A stretch of DNA of 64,000 nt, taken from NCBI GenBank assembly GCA_021927905.1, contig BLLK01000046.1:868001-932000 (forward strand), given 5' to 3'. Position 1 is the first letter of the stretch. The number at the start of each line of letters is the position of its first letter. This stretch comes from Chaetoceros tenuissimus. Lineage: Eukaryota; Bacillariophyta; Thalassiosirophyceae; Chaetocerotales; Chaetocerotaceae. Below are positions 1 through 11,022 of the stretch, piece after piece. Made by a program: the position numbers and the translations under genes. Below the pieces are notes generated by a model. It had not been told where the DNA came from and made no database searches. It saw only the letters and a program-made list of their open reading frames with translations.

Positions 1-280
1 TATAAACATTCTAATCTTTTTCTAATATAAAGCAATCTAATACGAACAATACGTACGAGAGCTTGTTTTATAAGTTTCGTAAGTATGTAACCAATATATG
101 GAGAAGATCAATCTCCCCCACCCAAATCTGGGGTAACCAAGAAAGATCCATTCTCTGCAAAAATGAGTGATGAAGATACCATACATTTTTTGCATTGTAC
201 CGTATCTTATCATCAATCGCAGTTAGGTTCAAGATAGTAAAGGTTTACTACTATATTTTGGACTTTGTAGAGGATACGAA

Positions 281-1489
281 ATGCACAGACAATCGTTTAT
301 TCTTAAGCTCGCTACAAGTTTCATATTTCTAAGCTGTACCAAGGTTTCTTCATTTTCCTTCTCTCCAAACTTTCTATTAACACGTCAAGCTTTCGGCACA
401 TCTACTTTCTTAACTGTTACCATGTCCAGTAATCAATATTGGAATCGTGAAACTTCTGAAAGAGCTCAGTATTCACAAGACAAACAAGTCACTCAACCTG
501 CAAACATTATTTGTCTCACCGACAAAAATGACGATGCAAATCGTAAGCTATACGACGGCGAACTACCAGAAGGAGCGAAAATACTCACTGTTGCTTCAAA
601 ATTTGATGATTTTGAAATTAAAGAGTTAAAAGAAGCAAATGCTAATGTAGTATTTGTAAGTCATCCGAAAGCTCGAGAACCACTAGCGAAACTACTTGAG
701 GAAATTCCAAGCATCAAGTGGGTCCACTCTAGATCAGCTGGTGTAGACTTTATTAGTTCTGAAACTTTAGCGAATAGTAATGTATATCTTACTAATGCAA
801 AGGGATGCTTCAGTTCTACACTTGCAGAATATACCATGATGGCAATTTCTTACTTTGCAAAAGATCTACCTCGGCTCCTGAAGCAAAAGCAAGATAAAAA
901 TTGGGAAAAGTATCCAGTCGAAGAAATTCGCGGCGCAACACTTGGAGTAGTAGGTTATGGCGATATTGGACGGGCAGCAGCAAAGCTATCAAAGGCATAC
1001 GGAATGAAAGTGATTGCACTCAGAAGAAATCCAGATAATTCAAAGGATGATCCAATATGTGATGTAGTGTACAAGAACAGTAAAGAATCTCTGCATCAAC
1101 TAATGAGTGAAAGTGATTATATTTTATGCGCAGCACCATTGACTCCAGAAACAAAGAACATGTTTGATGCAGCAGCATTCAGTAAAGCGAAGCCGAACTC
1201 AGTATTCATAAATGTAGGTAGAGGGCCAATTGTGGACGAAATGGCGCTCATTGGAGCTTTGAAAAATGGACTAATTAAAGGGGCTGCTTTGGACGTATTT
1301 GCTGTCGAACCTCTTCCGATTGAGAGTGAACTATGGGATATGCCTAACTTACTCGCTTCACCGCATAATATGGATATGACAAAGACTTTCATGCATGAAG
1401 CGACTCAATTTTTCATTGACGAAAACTTGCCGCGTTTTTTAAGAGAGGAACCCCTTCTGAATCAATGTGATAAAGCTGCTGGTTACTAG
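281..1489 (+). CDS. D-isomer-specific 2-hydroxyacid dehydrogenase, probably organelle-targeted
   Basis: A single-exon frame of 402 aa. The C-terminal two thirds is a typical NAD(P)-dependent D-2-hydroxyacid dehydrogenase. The Rossmann motif GxGxxG lies near residues 225-230 ('VVGYGDIGR'). The family catalytic residues are visible: Arg314 in 'NVGRGPIVDE', Glu343 in 'FAVEPLP' and His362 in 'SPHNMD'. The reaction is 2-oxoacid/2-hydroxyacid interconversion; the substrate cannot be told from sequence. The first ~25 residues are hydrophobic and end in 'KVSS/FSFSP', which resembles the stramenopile plastid presequence with Phe at +1. Targeting to the plastid or secretory pathway is therefore likely but not certain. 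The domain is close to the glyoxylate/hydroxypyruvate reductase-like branch rather than to formate or phosphoglycerate dehydrogenases with extra domains. Start chosen at the first ATG, which gives the signal peptide. Confidence 0.9.
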   Translation: MHRQSFILKLATSFIFLSCTKVSSFSFSPNFLLTRQAFGTSTFLTVTMSSNQYWNRETSERAQYSQDKQVTQPANIICLTDKNDDANRKLYDGELPEGAKILTVASKFDDFEIKELKEANANVVFVSHPKAREPLAKLLEEIPSIKWVHSRSAGVDFISSETLANSNVYLTNAKGCFSSTLAEYTMMAISYFAKDLPRLLKQKQDKNWEKYPVEEIRGATLGVVGYGDIGRAAAKLSKAYGMKVIALRRNPDNSKDDPICDVVYKNSKESLHQLMSESDYILCAAPLTPETKNMFDAAAFSKAKPNSVFINVGRGPIVDEMALIGALKNGLIKGAALDVFAVEPLPIESELWDMPNLLASPHNMDMTKTFMHEATQFFIDENLPRFLREEPLLNQCDKAAGY

Positions 1490-2240
1490 TTTATCCGGAT
1501 ATATATGACTCTCATCAAAACCATGGCTTTTCGAAAAGCATAGTGCACAGCAATAGCGAGATATACATACTGTACTCATAAAATAATTGAACGGCTAATA
1601 GAGGTCACTTTCGACAAAGAAGAGTTAATCCGAGACCTGAAATTCGAGGAAACCAAAGCTAAAGAACAGAGCAATCCAGGCAAATCCCTACAGTGACTCC
1701 ATTCATTCGTGATTGCAGTGTAGCAGAAAGTTCTATGAAATTGTGAGATACAACCGTTTGAGACTTTGAGACTTTTATTCACGGTTTCCATCACTGCAGT
1801 AGTAAAAAGAATTTTGAAAATCCTCGCAAATTGGGAAATGATGTTTGGAAATACTCTACGTATCTGCTTGATAAAAGCTCTAAGATCGTTTTAATAGAAA
1901 TGCATTGGAGGAAAGAAAGTTCTTTGATACTTTTAGTTCGTTTCACATGCATCGTTTCCTCCGAAATGACCAATGACTCTTCAAGAAAATGAAGCTAATT
2001 TAGTAAAGAAAAAGTCTTTTTATACGTGAAACGATTGACATTTAGCTCAAAATTTTATAGATGTGAGACTATTTCTAAAATTTCGGAGTCATTTGTTTCA
2101 GGACTTTCTTTTTCCTCTCGGGATTATTCTTTTATTTTTTGTGGAAGTGCTACAGCCTTCCCATCATCATCTGGTAGCCCCTATCAAAGATTTGTTCAAA
2201 GCAATATTCAACATTTATTTTTCAAGAACTCTTGATTATA
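1490..2240. other. intergenic, 0.75 kb
   Basis: This holds the 3' flank of the dehydrogenase and the 5' flank of the HSF-type gene. Small frames here lack protein-like composition. I see no RNA gene or repeat. Confidence 0.6.
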
Positions 2241-3416
2241 ATGATGTCTGGCTCGACCATAGTTTCTCCAACAACAGAGCAAGAAGCAGCAGAGAGTCTA
2301 CTTGCTCTTGTGAATGCGCACGCACAATGTGATCATCAAAGTTCGACAGAAGACTTCGTAGCCAGAGATGAGAAAAAAATAGGGAACCATGATGGACATC
2401 GTGTATCAATACCCAACACGCAAATGTGCTCCAAGCCCCAAAATCTTGATGTGAGGGAACCATCTGAAGATACGAAAATACTCAACATAGAACTTGTCCA
2501 TGATGAAAAATCACCCAGTAACGACAAAATCGACGATACCTCATCTATTAGTTCAAGTGCTAGTGAAAGTAGCAAAAGCAGCATAGAAGAAAGAAAATCT
2601 CTTTCATTGCATCAACTTCATACAAAAAATGTACCCGAAGTTCTAATGCATCTATTGTTGGATCCTTTGAATCAAAGTGTAATGTCATTTCTAGAAGATG
2701 GGAGCTCGTTCGCTATTCACAATGTAAAGAAGTTCTCAGATACTTTTCTCAAAAAATATTTTAAACTTACAAAGTTCGGTTGCTTTCTTGGGAAGCTCGA
2801 ACGATGGGGGTTTTCCCATCGGTCGATTGGAAGTGATCTTGACCGATATATTTTTACTCATCCTTCTTTTAAAGAAAATGACTGGACTTCATTAGAAAAG
2901 ATTAACTATGCTCCTAGATCGAACAAAACCAAAATGAAACCTCGACCAAGACAACGTTGTCACTCCGTATCAAGGTCACGGTCAGACTCTAGAACCTATA
3001 CTAGCAATTGTCACGACCTCAACGATAGTATTACTCTAGATTCTATACAGGCTACAATAGATAGGCATGTTGAGTTATCTGCTTCGTTACTCTACATGAA
3101 TCCAACGAATGAGATGTCTAATCTTCAAATTGGTATCCCTCCTCTAGCTTCAAAAACAATTGTCGATGCTGCCATTGCCTGTCTAAGAAGAGACGAAGCA
3201 TTCTCAAGAAACTCTTCAGGAACTGGTGAAGCATGTATGTCAAACTTTGGCCATAATGCTACGATGATACAAAACTCCAATGCTTTTCTACAGTCTCAAC
3301 GGCAACCTCTTCCTCAAGCTTTTCAAATGTCTCTAAATAATGTAAATAGACCAGGTGTTGTTCGACAAAGACATAGCAGTGCTGATAGTTGTTCTTCAAT
3401 ATCGGATCGGTCGTAA
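2241..3416 (+). CDS. heat-shock-factor (HSF) type DNA-binding protein with altered recognition helix
   Basis: About 391 aa from the first in-frame ATG; the open frame reaches a few codons further upstream, but only with a TTG. The N-terminal 125 residues are acidic and Ser-rich. Residues ~130-222 match the winged-helix HSF domain: a hydrophobic helix, 'DGSSFAIHN', 'FLKKYFKLTKFGCFLGKLERWGF', then 'YIFTHPSF'. HSFs bind GAA inverted repeats in promoters and are expanded in diatoms. The recognition helix, usually of the type SFxRQLNxxGF (RKLxRWGF in many diatom HSFs), reads CFLGKLERWGF here, so the base-contacting Arg position is Gly184. No heptad-repeat oligomerisation region is obvious; the C-terminus is Ser/Asn/Gln-rich. 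It is probably a transcriptional regulator with changed or weak DNA specificity. Confidence 0.8.
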   Translation: MMSGSTIVSPTTEQEAAESLLALVNAHAQCDHQSSTEDFVARDEKKIGNHDGHRVSIPNTQMCSKPQNLDVREPSEDTKILNIELVHDEKSPSNDKIDDTSSISSSASESSKSSIEERKSLSLHQLHTKNVPEVLMHLLLDPLNQSVMSFLEDGSSFAIHNVKKFSDTFLKKYFKLTKFGCFLGKLERWGFSHRSIGSDLDRYIFTHPSFKENDWTSLEKINYAPRSNKTKMKPRPRQRCHSVSRSRSDSRTYTSNCHDLNDSITLDSIQATIDRHVELSASLLYMNPTNEMSNLQIGIPPLASKTIVDAAIACLRRDEAFSRNSSGTGEACMSNFGHNATMIQNSNAFLQSQRQPLPQAFQMSLNNVNRPGVVRQRHSSADSCSSISDRS

Positions 3417-3933
3417 ATCAGAGATTTCAATTTCAAAACTACGTTCATGAAATCAATATATAAATGATGCAAAACATTTTTTGTATAAGCATTACAAAGA
3501 CATATAAAAACTCGAAAATACAAGACATAAAAATAAAGAATTCTACAGTATGGAATTGATAATCAGTTTTTCATGTATTCCTTTTAAAGTGCACCCTGTA
3601 CCACTCTTTTATCACAAACAAACTAAAAAATTGTGATAAATTGAAAATGACCATATTGATTTTCTTTCGGAAATTTGTAGTTTAGCCGAAAGACATCCAG
3701 AGAGACATAGGTATTTCGAAAATAGCTTTTCCGACATTTCTATCAGACGCATACATCTTCCCCTTTCTTTCTCTTCTTTATCCTTATAAAACAGAGACTG
3801 AGGCCTGACCACAAAGAATCCTTCGCGTGGAGCTTCATTTCTTCTCGATACTTCATGTTCCATAAAAGGTACTTGAAGATCCTTCGTTCATAGCTATCTT
3901 TGTTCATAGCTATCTTTATTCATTAAAAATACC
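3417..3933. other. intergenic and LeuRS leader, 0.5 kb
   Basis: AT-rich spacer between the HSF-type gene and leucyl-tRNA synthetase. The last 50 bases carry a short tandem repeat listed separately. No gene is seen. Confidence 0.6.
3886..3916 (+). repeat. two 15-bp tandem units directly upstream of LeuRS start
   Basis: The unit 'GTTCATAGCTATCTT' occurs at 3886-3900 and again at 3902-3916, 18-48 bases before the LeuRS ATG (3934). It lies in the core promoter or 5' UTR. No function is known to me. Confidence 0.7.
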
Positions 3934-6900
3934 ATGGCTGATTCTGTTGAAAAAGCTACGGCAGAAATGTCGAAGCTCGAAGTAAACCCTACTGCTCCTA
4001 AGGGAACTGCAAAGCGTGATGCCCTTCGCAAAAATGAAATCGAAGTACAAGCTATGTGGGAGAAGGATAATGTATTCCAATCCGATGCATCAGATGAAGA
4101 CAAGGAGAAGTTCATTGTTACTTTCCCTTTTCCTTACAGTAATGGGCACTTGCATATTGGGCATGCTTTCAGTTTGACCAAATCTGTATTCAGAGCTCAA
4201 TTTGAAAGACATATGGGAAAGAATGTATTGTTCCCTTTTGCTTTCCATTGTACTGGAATGCCTATCCAAGCGGTAAGAAAAGAGAGTTTCATGATATGAT
4301 ATTTTATGATATAGGCATACTAATAACATATGGATTACATATTTGCAGGCTGCAAATAAGCTCAAGACTGAAATTGAGACCTATGGAGTACCTCCTCAAT
4401 TCCCCGAAGATGATCCTGAGGTCCGTGCAAAGATGGAAGCTGAGCTTGCAAAGGCTGCAGAAGAAAAGGCAAAGAAGCAGCAACCAGATAAGAAGGCAAA
4501 GGGAGGAAAAACAAAGCTTGTTAGTAAGACTGGAACTGGTATTGTTCGTCAGTGGAATATTTTGAAGAAGATGGTTCCAGAGGAAGAGATTCCTCAATTT
4601 GTTGATGCACTTCATTGGCTTAGTTATTTTCCACCTATTGGTGTAGAGCATATGAAGCATTTTGGATCTGGAGTCGATTGGCGTCGTTCTTTCATAACTA
4701 CATTTGTCAATCCTTACTATGATGCATTTATCCGTTGGCAATTCAATGTTCTTCGCGAGAAGGGTAAGATTTTGTTTGGAAAGAGAAACAATGTTTATTC
4801 CATTGTAGATGGACAGGTTTGTGCTGATCATGATAGAAGTGAGGGAGAAGGAGTTGGTCCACAAGAATATGTGTTGATTAAGCTGAAGGTATTGGAACCA
4901 GATCATGGACAGGCAAGACATGATAAGATGAAAGCATTGTTGGAGAAGTATGGAGAGAAGGGAATATACCTTGTACCAGCAACTCTCCGTCCAGAGACTA
5001 TGTATGGACAAACAAATTGTTTCGTTCTTCCAGATGGTGAATATGGCGCATACTATGTTGATGCAACCGATGAGGTATTTATCATGAGTGCAAGATCAGC
5101 TCGTGGTCTTTCATGTCAAGCATACAAGGACAATCAATACTTCACCAAGGAGTTTGGAAAGATTGAGTGTCTTGAGACCTTCACTGGAAATGAGCTTCTT
5201 GGATTGCCTCTTAAGGCTCCTAATGCAACCTATGAGAAGGTATATACTCTTCCTCTTTTGTCAATCAGCATGAATAAGGGAACTGGAGTTGTAACTTCCG
5301 TACCAAGTGATGCACCAGATGACTACATGGCATTGAAGACTCTTCAGGACAAGCCAGACTTTGCTGCGAAGTATGATATTACTCCTGATATGGTTGATGA
5401 CTTCAAGGTTGTTCCTATCATCGAGATTGAAGGGTATGGGGATGCTTCTGCTGTATTCATGTGTGAAAAGCTTAAGATCAAGAGTGCAAATGATAAGAAT
5501 AAGTTGGCTCAAGCTAAGGATGAGACTTACCTCAAGGGTTTCACTTCTGGAATCATGAAGGTTGGTCCATACGCTGGACAGAAGGTATCCGATGCAAAGC
5601 CAAAGATCAGAGATGAGATGATCGCTGCAGGAGAAGCCCATTTGTATTTTGAGCCTGAGTCAAGAGTTGTTTCTCGTACTAACGACGAGTGCGTAGTTGC
5701 AGCAACCGACCAATGGTATCTTGCATACGGTGAAGAATCATGGACCCAAGCTGTGAAGGAGCATATTTTGGATGAGAAGAAGTTCAACTCTTACGACGCG
5801 ATTGCTCAGGCAAAGTATGAATATACTGTGGACTGGCTAAAGGAATGGGCATGTACAAGACAGTTTGGATTGGGAACATTCTTGCCATGGGATAAGCAGT
5901 GGGTAATTGAGAGTTTGTCAGACAGTACGATTTATATGGCTTACTATACCATTGCCCATATCTTACAAGGAGAAGATAACCTCAATGGAGATGCAACCAA
6001 GAGTCCAGGTGGAATTGATCCATCCGACTTGACAGATGATGTGTTCAACTTTATTTATCGCAAGGGTCCTATGCCAGCAGATAGCAAGATTTCACCAGAG
6101 GTATTGGAGAAATGTAGAAAGGAGTTCCGTTACTGGTATCCTATGGACTTGCGTGTAAGTGCAAAGGATCTCATTCCAAATCATCTTACAATGGCTTTGT
6201 TCAATCATGCAGCTGTTTGGGATGATGAGCCTGAGTTGTGGCCAAAGGGATATTATACCAATGGTCACGTGCTTGTAGACGCAGAGAAGATGTCGAAGTC
6301 AAAGGGTAATTTTCTTATGATGGATGAGACCATTGGCAAATTCTCTGCTGATGCTACAAGATTCGCATGTGCGGACGCAGGAGATACTATTGAGGATGCT
6401 AACTTCAGTCGCGAAACTGCAGATTCAGCGATTGTAGCACTTGTGAATGAGGAAGAATGGATTACTGAGACTTACAATGCGTCTGGATTGAGAACTGGCG
6501 AAGACTCAATGAATTTCATGGATAAGGTCCTTATCAATGAGACAAATCGTGCTATCACTACGACTGCAACAGCTTTCGCAGGTATGAAATTCAGAGATGG
6601 AATCCAAGCTGGATGGTATGAGATGTTGCTTGCAAGAAATGAATACAGAAGCTTCTGCAATGACAGTGGAATGCCAATGCACAAGGATGTTGTACAGAAG
6701 TGGTGCGAAGCACTTGTGATCATGATTTGTCCGGTATGTCCTCATTGGTCAGAGAAGTTGTGGAAGTCAATGGGCAAGGAGGGCTATGCTGTGAAGGCAC
6801 CATGGCCAGTGGCTGGCGAGGAAGATAAGCTCCTTTCTCGTCAAGCGAAGTTTCTTCGAGACAACCTCAAGACAATGCGTGCTCAAGCAGGAAAGGCAAA

Positions 6901-7309
6901 GAAGGGCTGGACTGAGTCTTCAGTATTGGTTACCGATTCTTATCCTCAATGGAAAGTTGATGTCTTGCTCATGATGCAGGAGAAATATGATAATGGATTT
7001 CCTTCGGACTTTATGAAGCAGTTGAAGGACTGGTGCAAGAACCTACCAGATAAGAAAATGATCAAGAATACAATGCAATTTGCATCCTTCACCAAGAAGG
7101 AAGTAGAAGAGGTCGGTCCGGTTGCTATGGAGACTACCATTCCTTTCGATCAAAAGGCAATAATGGAAGATAGTGTTGAGTACTTGAAATCTCAGCTACA
7201 TCTTGAGAAGATCGATGTAATAAACTTGGGCGAGTCAGATGGGTCTGATATTCCAGATCGTTTGAGAGAAAATGTGGTTCCTGGAAAGGCGTATTTGTGG
7301 TTCCGTTAA
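3934..7309 (+). CDS. cytosolic leucyl-tRNA synthetase (two exons)
   Basis: Exon 1 is 3934-4272, the intron is 4273-4348 (GTAAGA...TTGCAG, 76 nt), and exon 2 is 4349-7309. The spliced product is 1099 aa, the size of eukaryotic cytosolic LeuRS (yeast enzyme ~1090). The class I motifs are present: HIGH form 'HIGH' at residues 74-77 in 'NGHLHIGHAF' and KMSKS at about residues 760-764 in 'EKMSKSKGNF'. Between them lies the editing (CP1) domain with 'ATLRPETMYGQTN' and 'GTGVVTSVPSDAPDD', motifs of the hydrolytic site that removes mischarged amino acids. There is no presequence, so a cytosolic role in translation is expected. A Lys-rich stretch follows the splice junction at residues ~145-160. An antisense open frame at 4304-5011 is a shadow of this gene. 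Confidence 0.96.
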
Positions 7310-7697
7310 AGAAATAAGATTATCAAAATGTTGATCATGTTATTAATATATATGCTTTTTCATGTGATGTATCTGGTGTTTGTGATTGAATATAGCGTTG
7401 CTAGATACTCCTCGTAGTCTAGAAGCATTAGATTAATAATTTCTTGTTGGATATCATCATCAAGTCACACAAAATCATAAAATTGTCGTCATTTGATATT
7501 TGACAGTCATTTTTGTCTCGAATAGCTCATTCAAGTATTCTCCTCATGCTGATGTGGCACATGAAACCGAAGCCTCACATTTTCATTTTGAAAAAGAAGC
7601 GCTTCATTCACCGCTTCTGGTTCTGTTGATTGATGCTTCCTTTGAAATACACATTGCCTGCATTCACTAATAAAAAAATTAGTGATTTCAAAAGCAA
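7310..7697. other. intergenic, 0.39 kb
   Basis: Spacer between leucyl-tRNA synthetase and the next small gene. Apart from a hairpin at 7664-7685 nothing is recognised. Confidence 0.6.
7664..7685 (+). promoter_or_regulatory. perfect 8-bp inverted repeat just upstream of a start codon
   Basis: 'TCACTAAT', six A, 'ATTAGTGA' forms a perfect 8-bp stem with a 6-nt loop, ending 12 bases before ATG 7698. It could be a 5' UTR hairpin or a binding site for a dimeric protein. The role is unknown. Confidence 0.5.
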
Positions 7698-8357
7698 ATG
7701 TATCAGGCAGCTACCATGACACCAGCGGATTTTCGCCCTAGATCCAATTCAAAAGATAGGACACTTGAAAGAAATAGAGGAAATGAATTACGTTTTTTAG
7801 CCTCTATAGCCTCAAATCAGACCAGTATACCATCGACCCAAACTTCATCCAACAATGGTTACTATCCTTCACAGCACCCTGCTTCTTTTCAGCCTCAAAG
7901 CCCTCCTTCTTATGACAATCAATCAAACCCAAATCGCAATCAATATGGAGGCAACAGATCATCATTCGCCTTGAATAAATGGCTTAATGAATCAGGAGTT
8001 ATTGACCATCCAGATCATACGAACAACATCCTTGACGATCTTAAGGCGTTCCAAACCCAGTTTGCGAGGCAATCTAGATCATATAAAGATGACCGCAACG
8101 GCTTTGTGTTGTTTGTACATGTTCTTCTCAAGTGCCTCAGCAAACAAAGAAGCGACAGGGAACTATACTACAAAGCTAAAAGCATAGTAGCCGAATGCAT
8201 ATCTTGCAGAAGGTCCAACATACCTGGATATTCACCTCTTGTTGACACAATTGAGGAACGTCTACGGCAAGTAGATGGTATGCAAGTCTACATCGATAGA
8301 GCTGAAGGCTACATGTGTAGATATAGAGAAAGAAATGGGTCTGAGATTCAATCGTAA
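7698..8357 (+). CDS. hypothetical protein, 219 aa
   Basis: I do not recognise a family. The N-terminal ~100 residues are low-complexity, rich in Ser, Asn, Gln and Pro, and probably disordered. From about residue 100 there is a compact, predicted helical region with conserved-looking content: 'LKAFQTQFARQ', 'FVHVLLKCLSKQRSDREL', 'AKSIVAECISCRRS', 'LVDTIEERLRQ'. No signal peptide or membrane segment is seen. Start taken at 7698; a second Met lies seven codons in. The frame is clean and its composition protein-like, so it is probably a real lineage-specific nuclear or cytosolic protein. Short globular helical domains after a disordered arm occur in transcription co-regulators, but that is only a loose analogy. 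Confidence 0.7.
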   Translation: MYQAATMTPADFRPRSNSKDRTLERNRGNELRFLASIASNQTSIPSTQTSSNNGYYPSQHPASFQPQSPPSYDNQSNPNRNQYGGNRSSFALNKWLNESGVIDHPDHTNNILDDLKAFQTQFARQSRSYKDDRNGFVLFVHVLLKCLSKQRSDRELYYKAKSIVAECISCRRSNIPGYSPLVDTIEERLRQVDGMQVYIDRAEGYMCRYRERNGSEIQS

Positions 8358-8866
8358 AACATTTTTATTAAAAGAACTTTTTTCAGAGTGCTTTCAAGTG
8401 GGACTCAATGTATAAAATTGAAAGAATAAGGGAATAAGAACAGCATATATGAACACATATTAAATAGTGTAATACTTCGGCTTGCCGGAGGAAGTTATTT
8501 TAATTTTGAAAATTTTAGTGTCTATGTTAGAAACATGTTGTTTTTCTACTACGTATGTTCAATGTGTGCATCATGAAATAAATTACGAAAATGTAATCAT
8601 TTTATTAGAAACATATGAATATTATAACAAATTGTCAAATATTTTACAATCTAGTCGTTCTTTTTTCAATTTTCTAATGATACTGTGATACTTCAAAACC
8701 TCTTTCAAGGCAGCAGAAGGTACTCATCTCATTGCTTTGAAATTGTTGCTTTGTATAGACTCGAAGTAGGTAGTCTTCTCCCAGTGACAGGGGCTTCTGA
8801 TTCCAAACCAATCAGATGGTTCCAGATGTGACACACGAAACTGGTTCTGAAGCGACAAACATTCAA
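8358..8866. other. convergent intergenic region, 0.5 kb
   Basis: 3' flanks of the 219-aa gene (+) and the nucleotide transporter (-). Very AT-rich between 8500 and 8690. Frames here have no protein-like composition. Confidence 0.6.
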
Positions 8867-10641
8867 TCAATTTTGAGCTTTGGCCTTCTTCTCAGACTTT
8901 TGATCATTAAACATGTCACCAAGAGTTTTCACTGCTGCAATCCATAGACCAACAGTTCCCATATAGAAAAATGCTAGGTAAGGCACACATTCTAAGATAC
9001 TGCCAGTTAGGAGAACTAAAGCTTGTTGGGTTGCTGCTGAAAGCGATCTCCCTATTCTTGACCCCATCACGTCAATAGCCGCTTTACCTTTGGTTTTTGC
9101 TTCTGGGTCCATTGATATATAACACATCTCTTTCAATGGATCGAATAAACTATACTTACAAACTTTATTTGCGATATTTTGCCATGTTCCTATTGCCAAT
9201 GCCGTGCTCAAGGGAATCAATTCTTCATTATATCTTGATGCCATAACTGCAATGAAGAAGGGTAAAGCTAATGCGAGCATGGCAATCGGAGTCAGCTGAC
9301 TAGCATTTGTCCAGCCTAACTTTTGGATTATAAATGTAGCGCTCAGCTGAAGAATAATGGCAATGCATCCAACCTAGAAATAAAAGTTTCTTTCTTAGTG
9401 CAATTTTCACCAGACTTTCATGAAGATTTAAACAACTAAAAACATCTTACCTTTGAAGAAAATGATGCCATATAATTCATATAAGAAGCTTCTGTGGTAT
9501 GCACTTTTCGCAGGATACCTTTCCATAGAACTTCTGTCAATTCAATGCAAATATTGTATCCTATAACCATCATCGCAACTGACCTGAGATTCTTGTCATT
9601 TGTCAACAATGCCAAAGATTCTGCAAAAGATGGTTTTTCCTTCTTCTTTATTGCTTTCTTATTTGCGTCTTCGTTCTTGATTTTCTTGGATATCTTTTTG
9701 GTTACTAAATTCTCGACGTCAAGTTTTCTAGCTTCATGATAGATTAGCTTGTATAGTACCGCAATGGCTACACCACTCGCACCTTTAATCATAGCAAGCT
9801 TCTTCAACGTGATACTGAATCCATCACTTGATTTTTCCTGAGACGAAACCAAATAGGACATTACTTTTCCACTCATGATGGGCGCGAGATTGCCTGTCAC
9901 TGCAAATAATGGATAGAATCGTTTCGCTTGACTCATGGTAGTGATATCATTTGCAATCTGCCAAAAGAATAATGGCACTCCCGTTGACGCCCAGAGTTCT
10001 GACACTATAAAATACAAACTGAAACTCCAATATTTCAGCAAATTAAAAATGTTTTGCAGGCCAGGAATGGACGTAACAAAGGTCCCCGCATGCAATATAT
10101 CTTTGTTTGGAAACATGATGAACGCAAAAACCGTATAGAATATAAAGAATGGCATTAGAGTCGTGTAGAACAAAGCTTGCTTACTGAGAACTGTTGACAT
10201 TTTGGAATAAAACACAATGAAAAGGAGTGCACAAGGAGTTACACCATACATCTTTAGAAATGGAATAGATTCAGCTCCACAGTTGGAAACTACCAGCGTA
10301 TCTTTCGTATCACGCACAGTTGTATACACGTAAATGATTAGAAACATCATTACACTCAAATAAATGAATTGTGGCAATTCACTTTTGTATATCGGGAACC
10401 AGCTTTTCTTTTCACTCTCACTTTTTGCCACAGCTTTACCACCACCTCTCAAGTCAACATCTATTGCATGGCCTTTGTCGCGATTCAACACCTCATGTTT
10501 TTTGTTGAATTGAAGTTTTTCAAGAGAAGTTCTTTGGGATTGCGACCAAAGGTTACTGTTCCTAGCGTTTGCTTCAAGGATGATAGCTAGTAGGACCAAG
10601 CCATAGAGGAGACCTCCCTTTTTCCAAGGAGATAACTTCAT
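8867..10641 (-). CDS. TLC-family nucleotide (ADP/ATP) transporter, two exons
   Basis: Exon 1 is 10641-9451, the intron is 9450-9374 (GTAAGA...TTCTAG, 77 nt), and exon 2 is 9373-8867, giving 565 aa. The start is the ATG at 10641; an upstream GTG in frame is ignored. The protein opens with a signal-peptide-like segment ('LLYGLVLLAIILEANA', residues 11-26). Multiple membrane helices follow with the family signature 'TTVRDTKDTLVVSNCGAE' at ~107-124. The TLC/NTT family exchanges ATP/ADP or other nucleotides by counter-exchange or proton symport, and in algae it often sits in plastid envelopes. A Lys-rich loop (~'KKISKKIKN...KKAIKKKEKP') lies between the two halves. There is no clear Phe at the predicted cleavage site, so plastid versus endomembrane location is open. 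Exon 2 carries the last helices and a short basic tail. Confidence 0.9.
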
Positions 10642-11022
10642 CCTAATGTAGATCACCTATACTAAGCTGAATTATATGAAAGATACAGTTTATTGCTCTT
10701 CCACCAAAAGTTCGAAAAGGTTGATGTTCCGACATGTAGAAGTAGCTACTAGCTACCTAGCTAAGCAAGTATGGTAGTAGCACAGACAGTTGAGTTGGCC
10801 GTTGACATCGACATCAAACAACAAAATTGGAAAGATACTCCAATAGCCATAAAAATGGCTTGCTTGCTACATAAGGAACCATATCCAGTTGGGGCTTCTT
10901 CTCACCCCTTCGTCATCCTCAGCCCTCATCCTCTCATCATTGGCTTTTCTCAGTACTTCTATTTTCCATTTTCCATCACTTTCATTATTTAGTTCTGCAC
11001 ACAAAATATATATTTCAACAAC
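10642..11022. other. divergent promoter region, 0.38 kb
   Basis: Lies between the transporter (-) and the GCK-domain gene (+). It contains a perfect small inverted repeat 'AGCCAT-AAAA-ATGGCT' near 10846-10861. A 73-codon frame within it is not convincing. Confidence 0.5.

Noticed and set aside
4304-5011. 235-codon minus-strand open frame
   Set aside because: It lies fully antisense to conserved leucyl-tRNA synthetase sequence; it is a composition shadow without family features.
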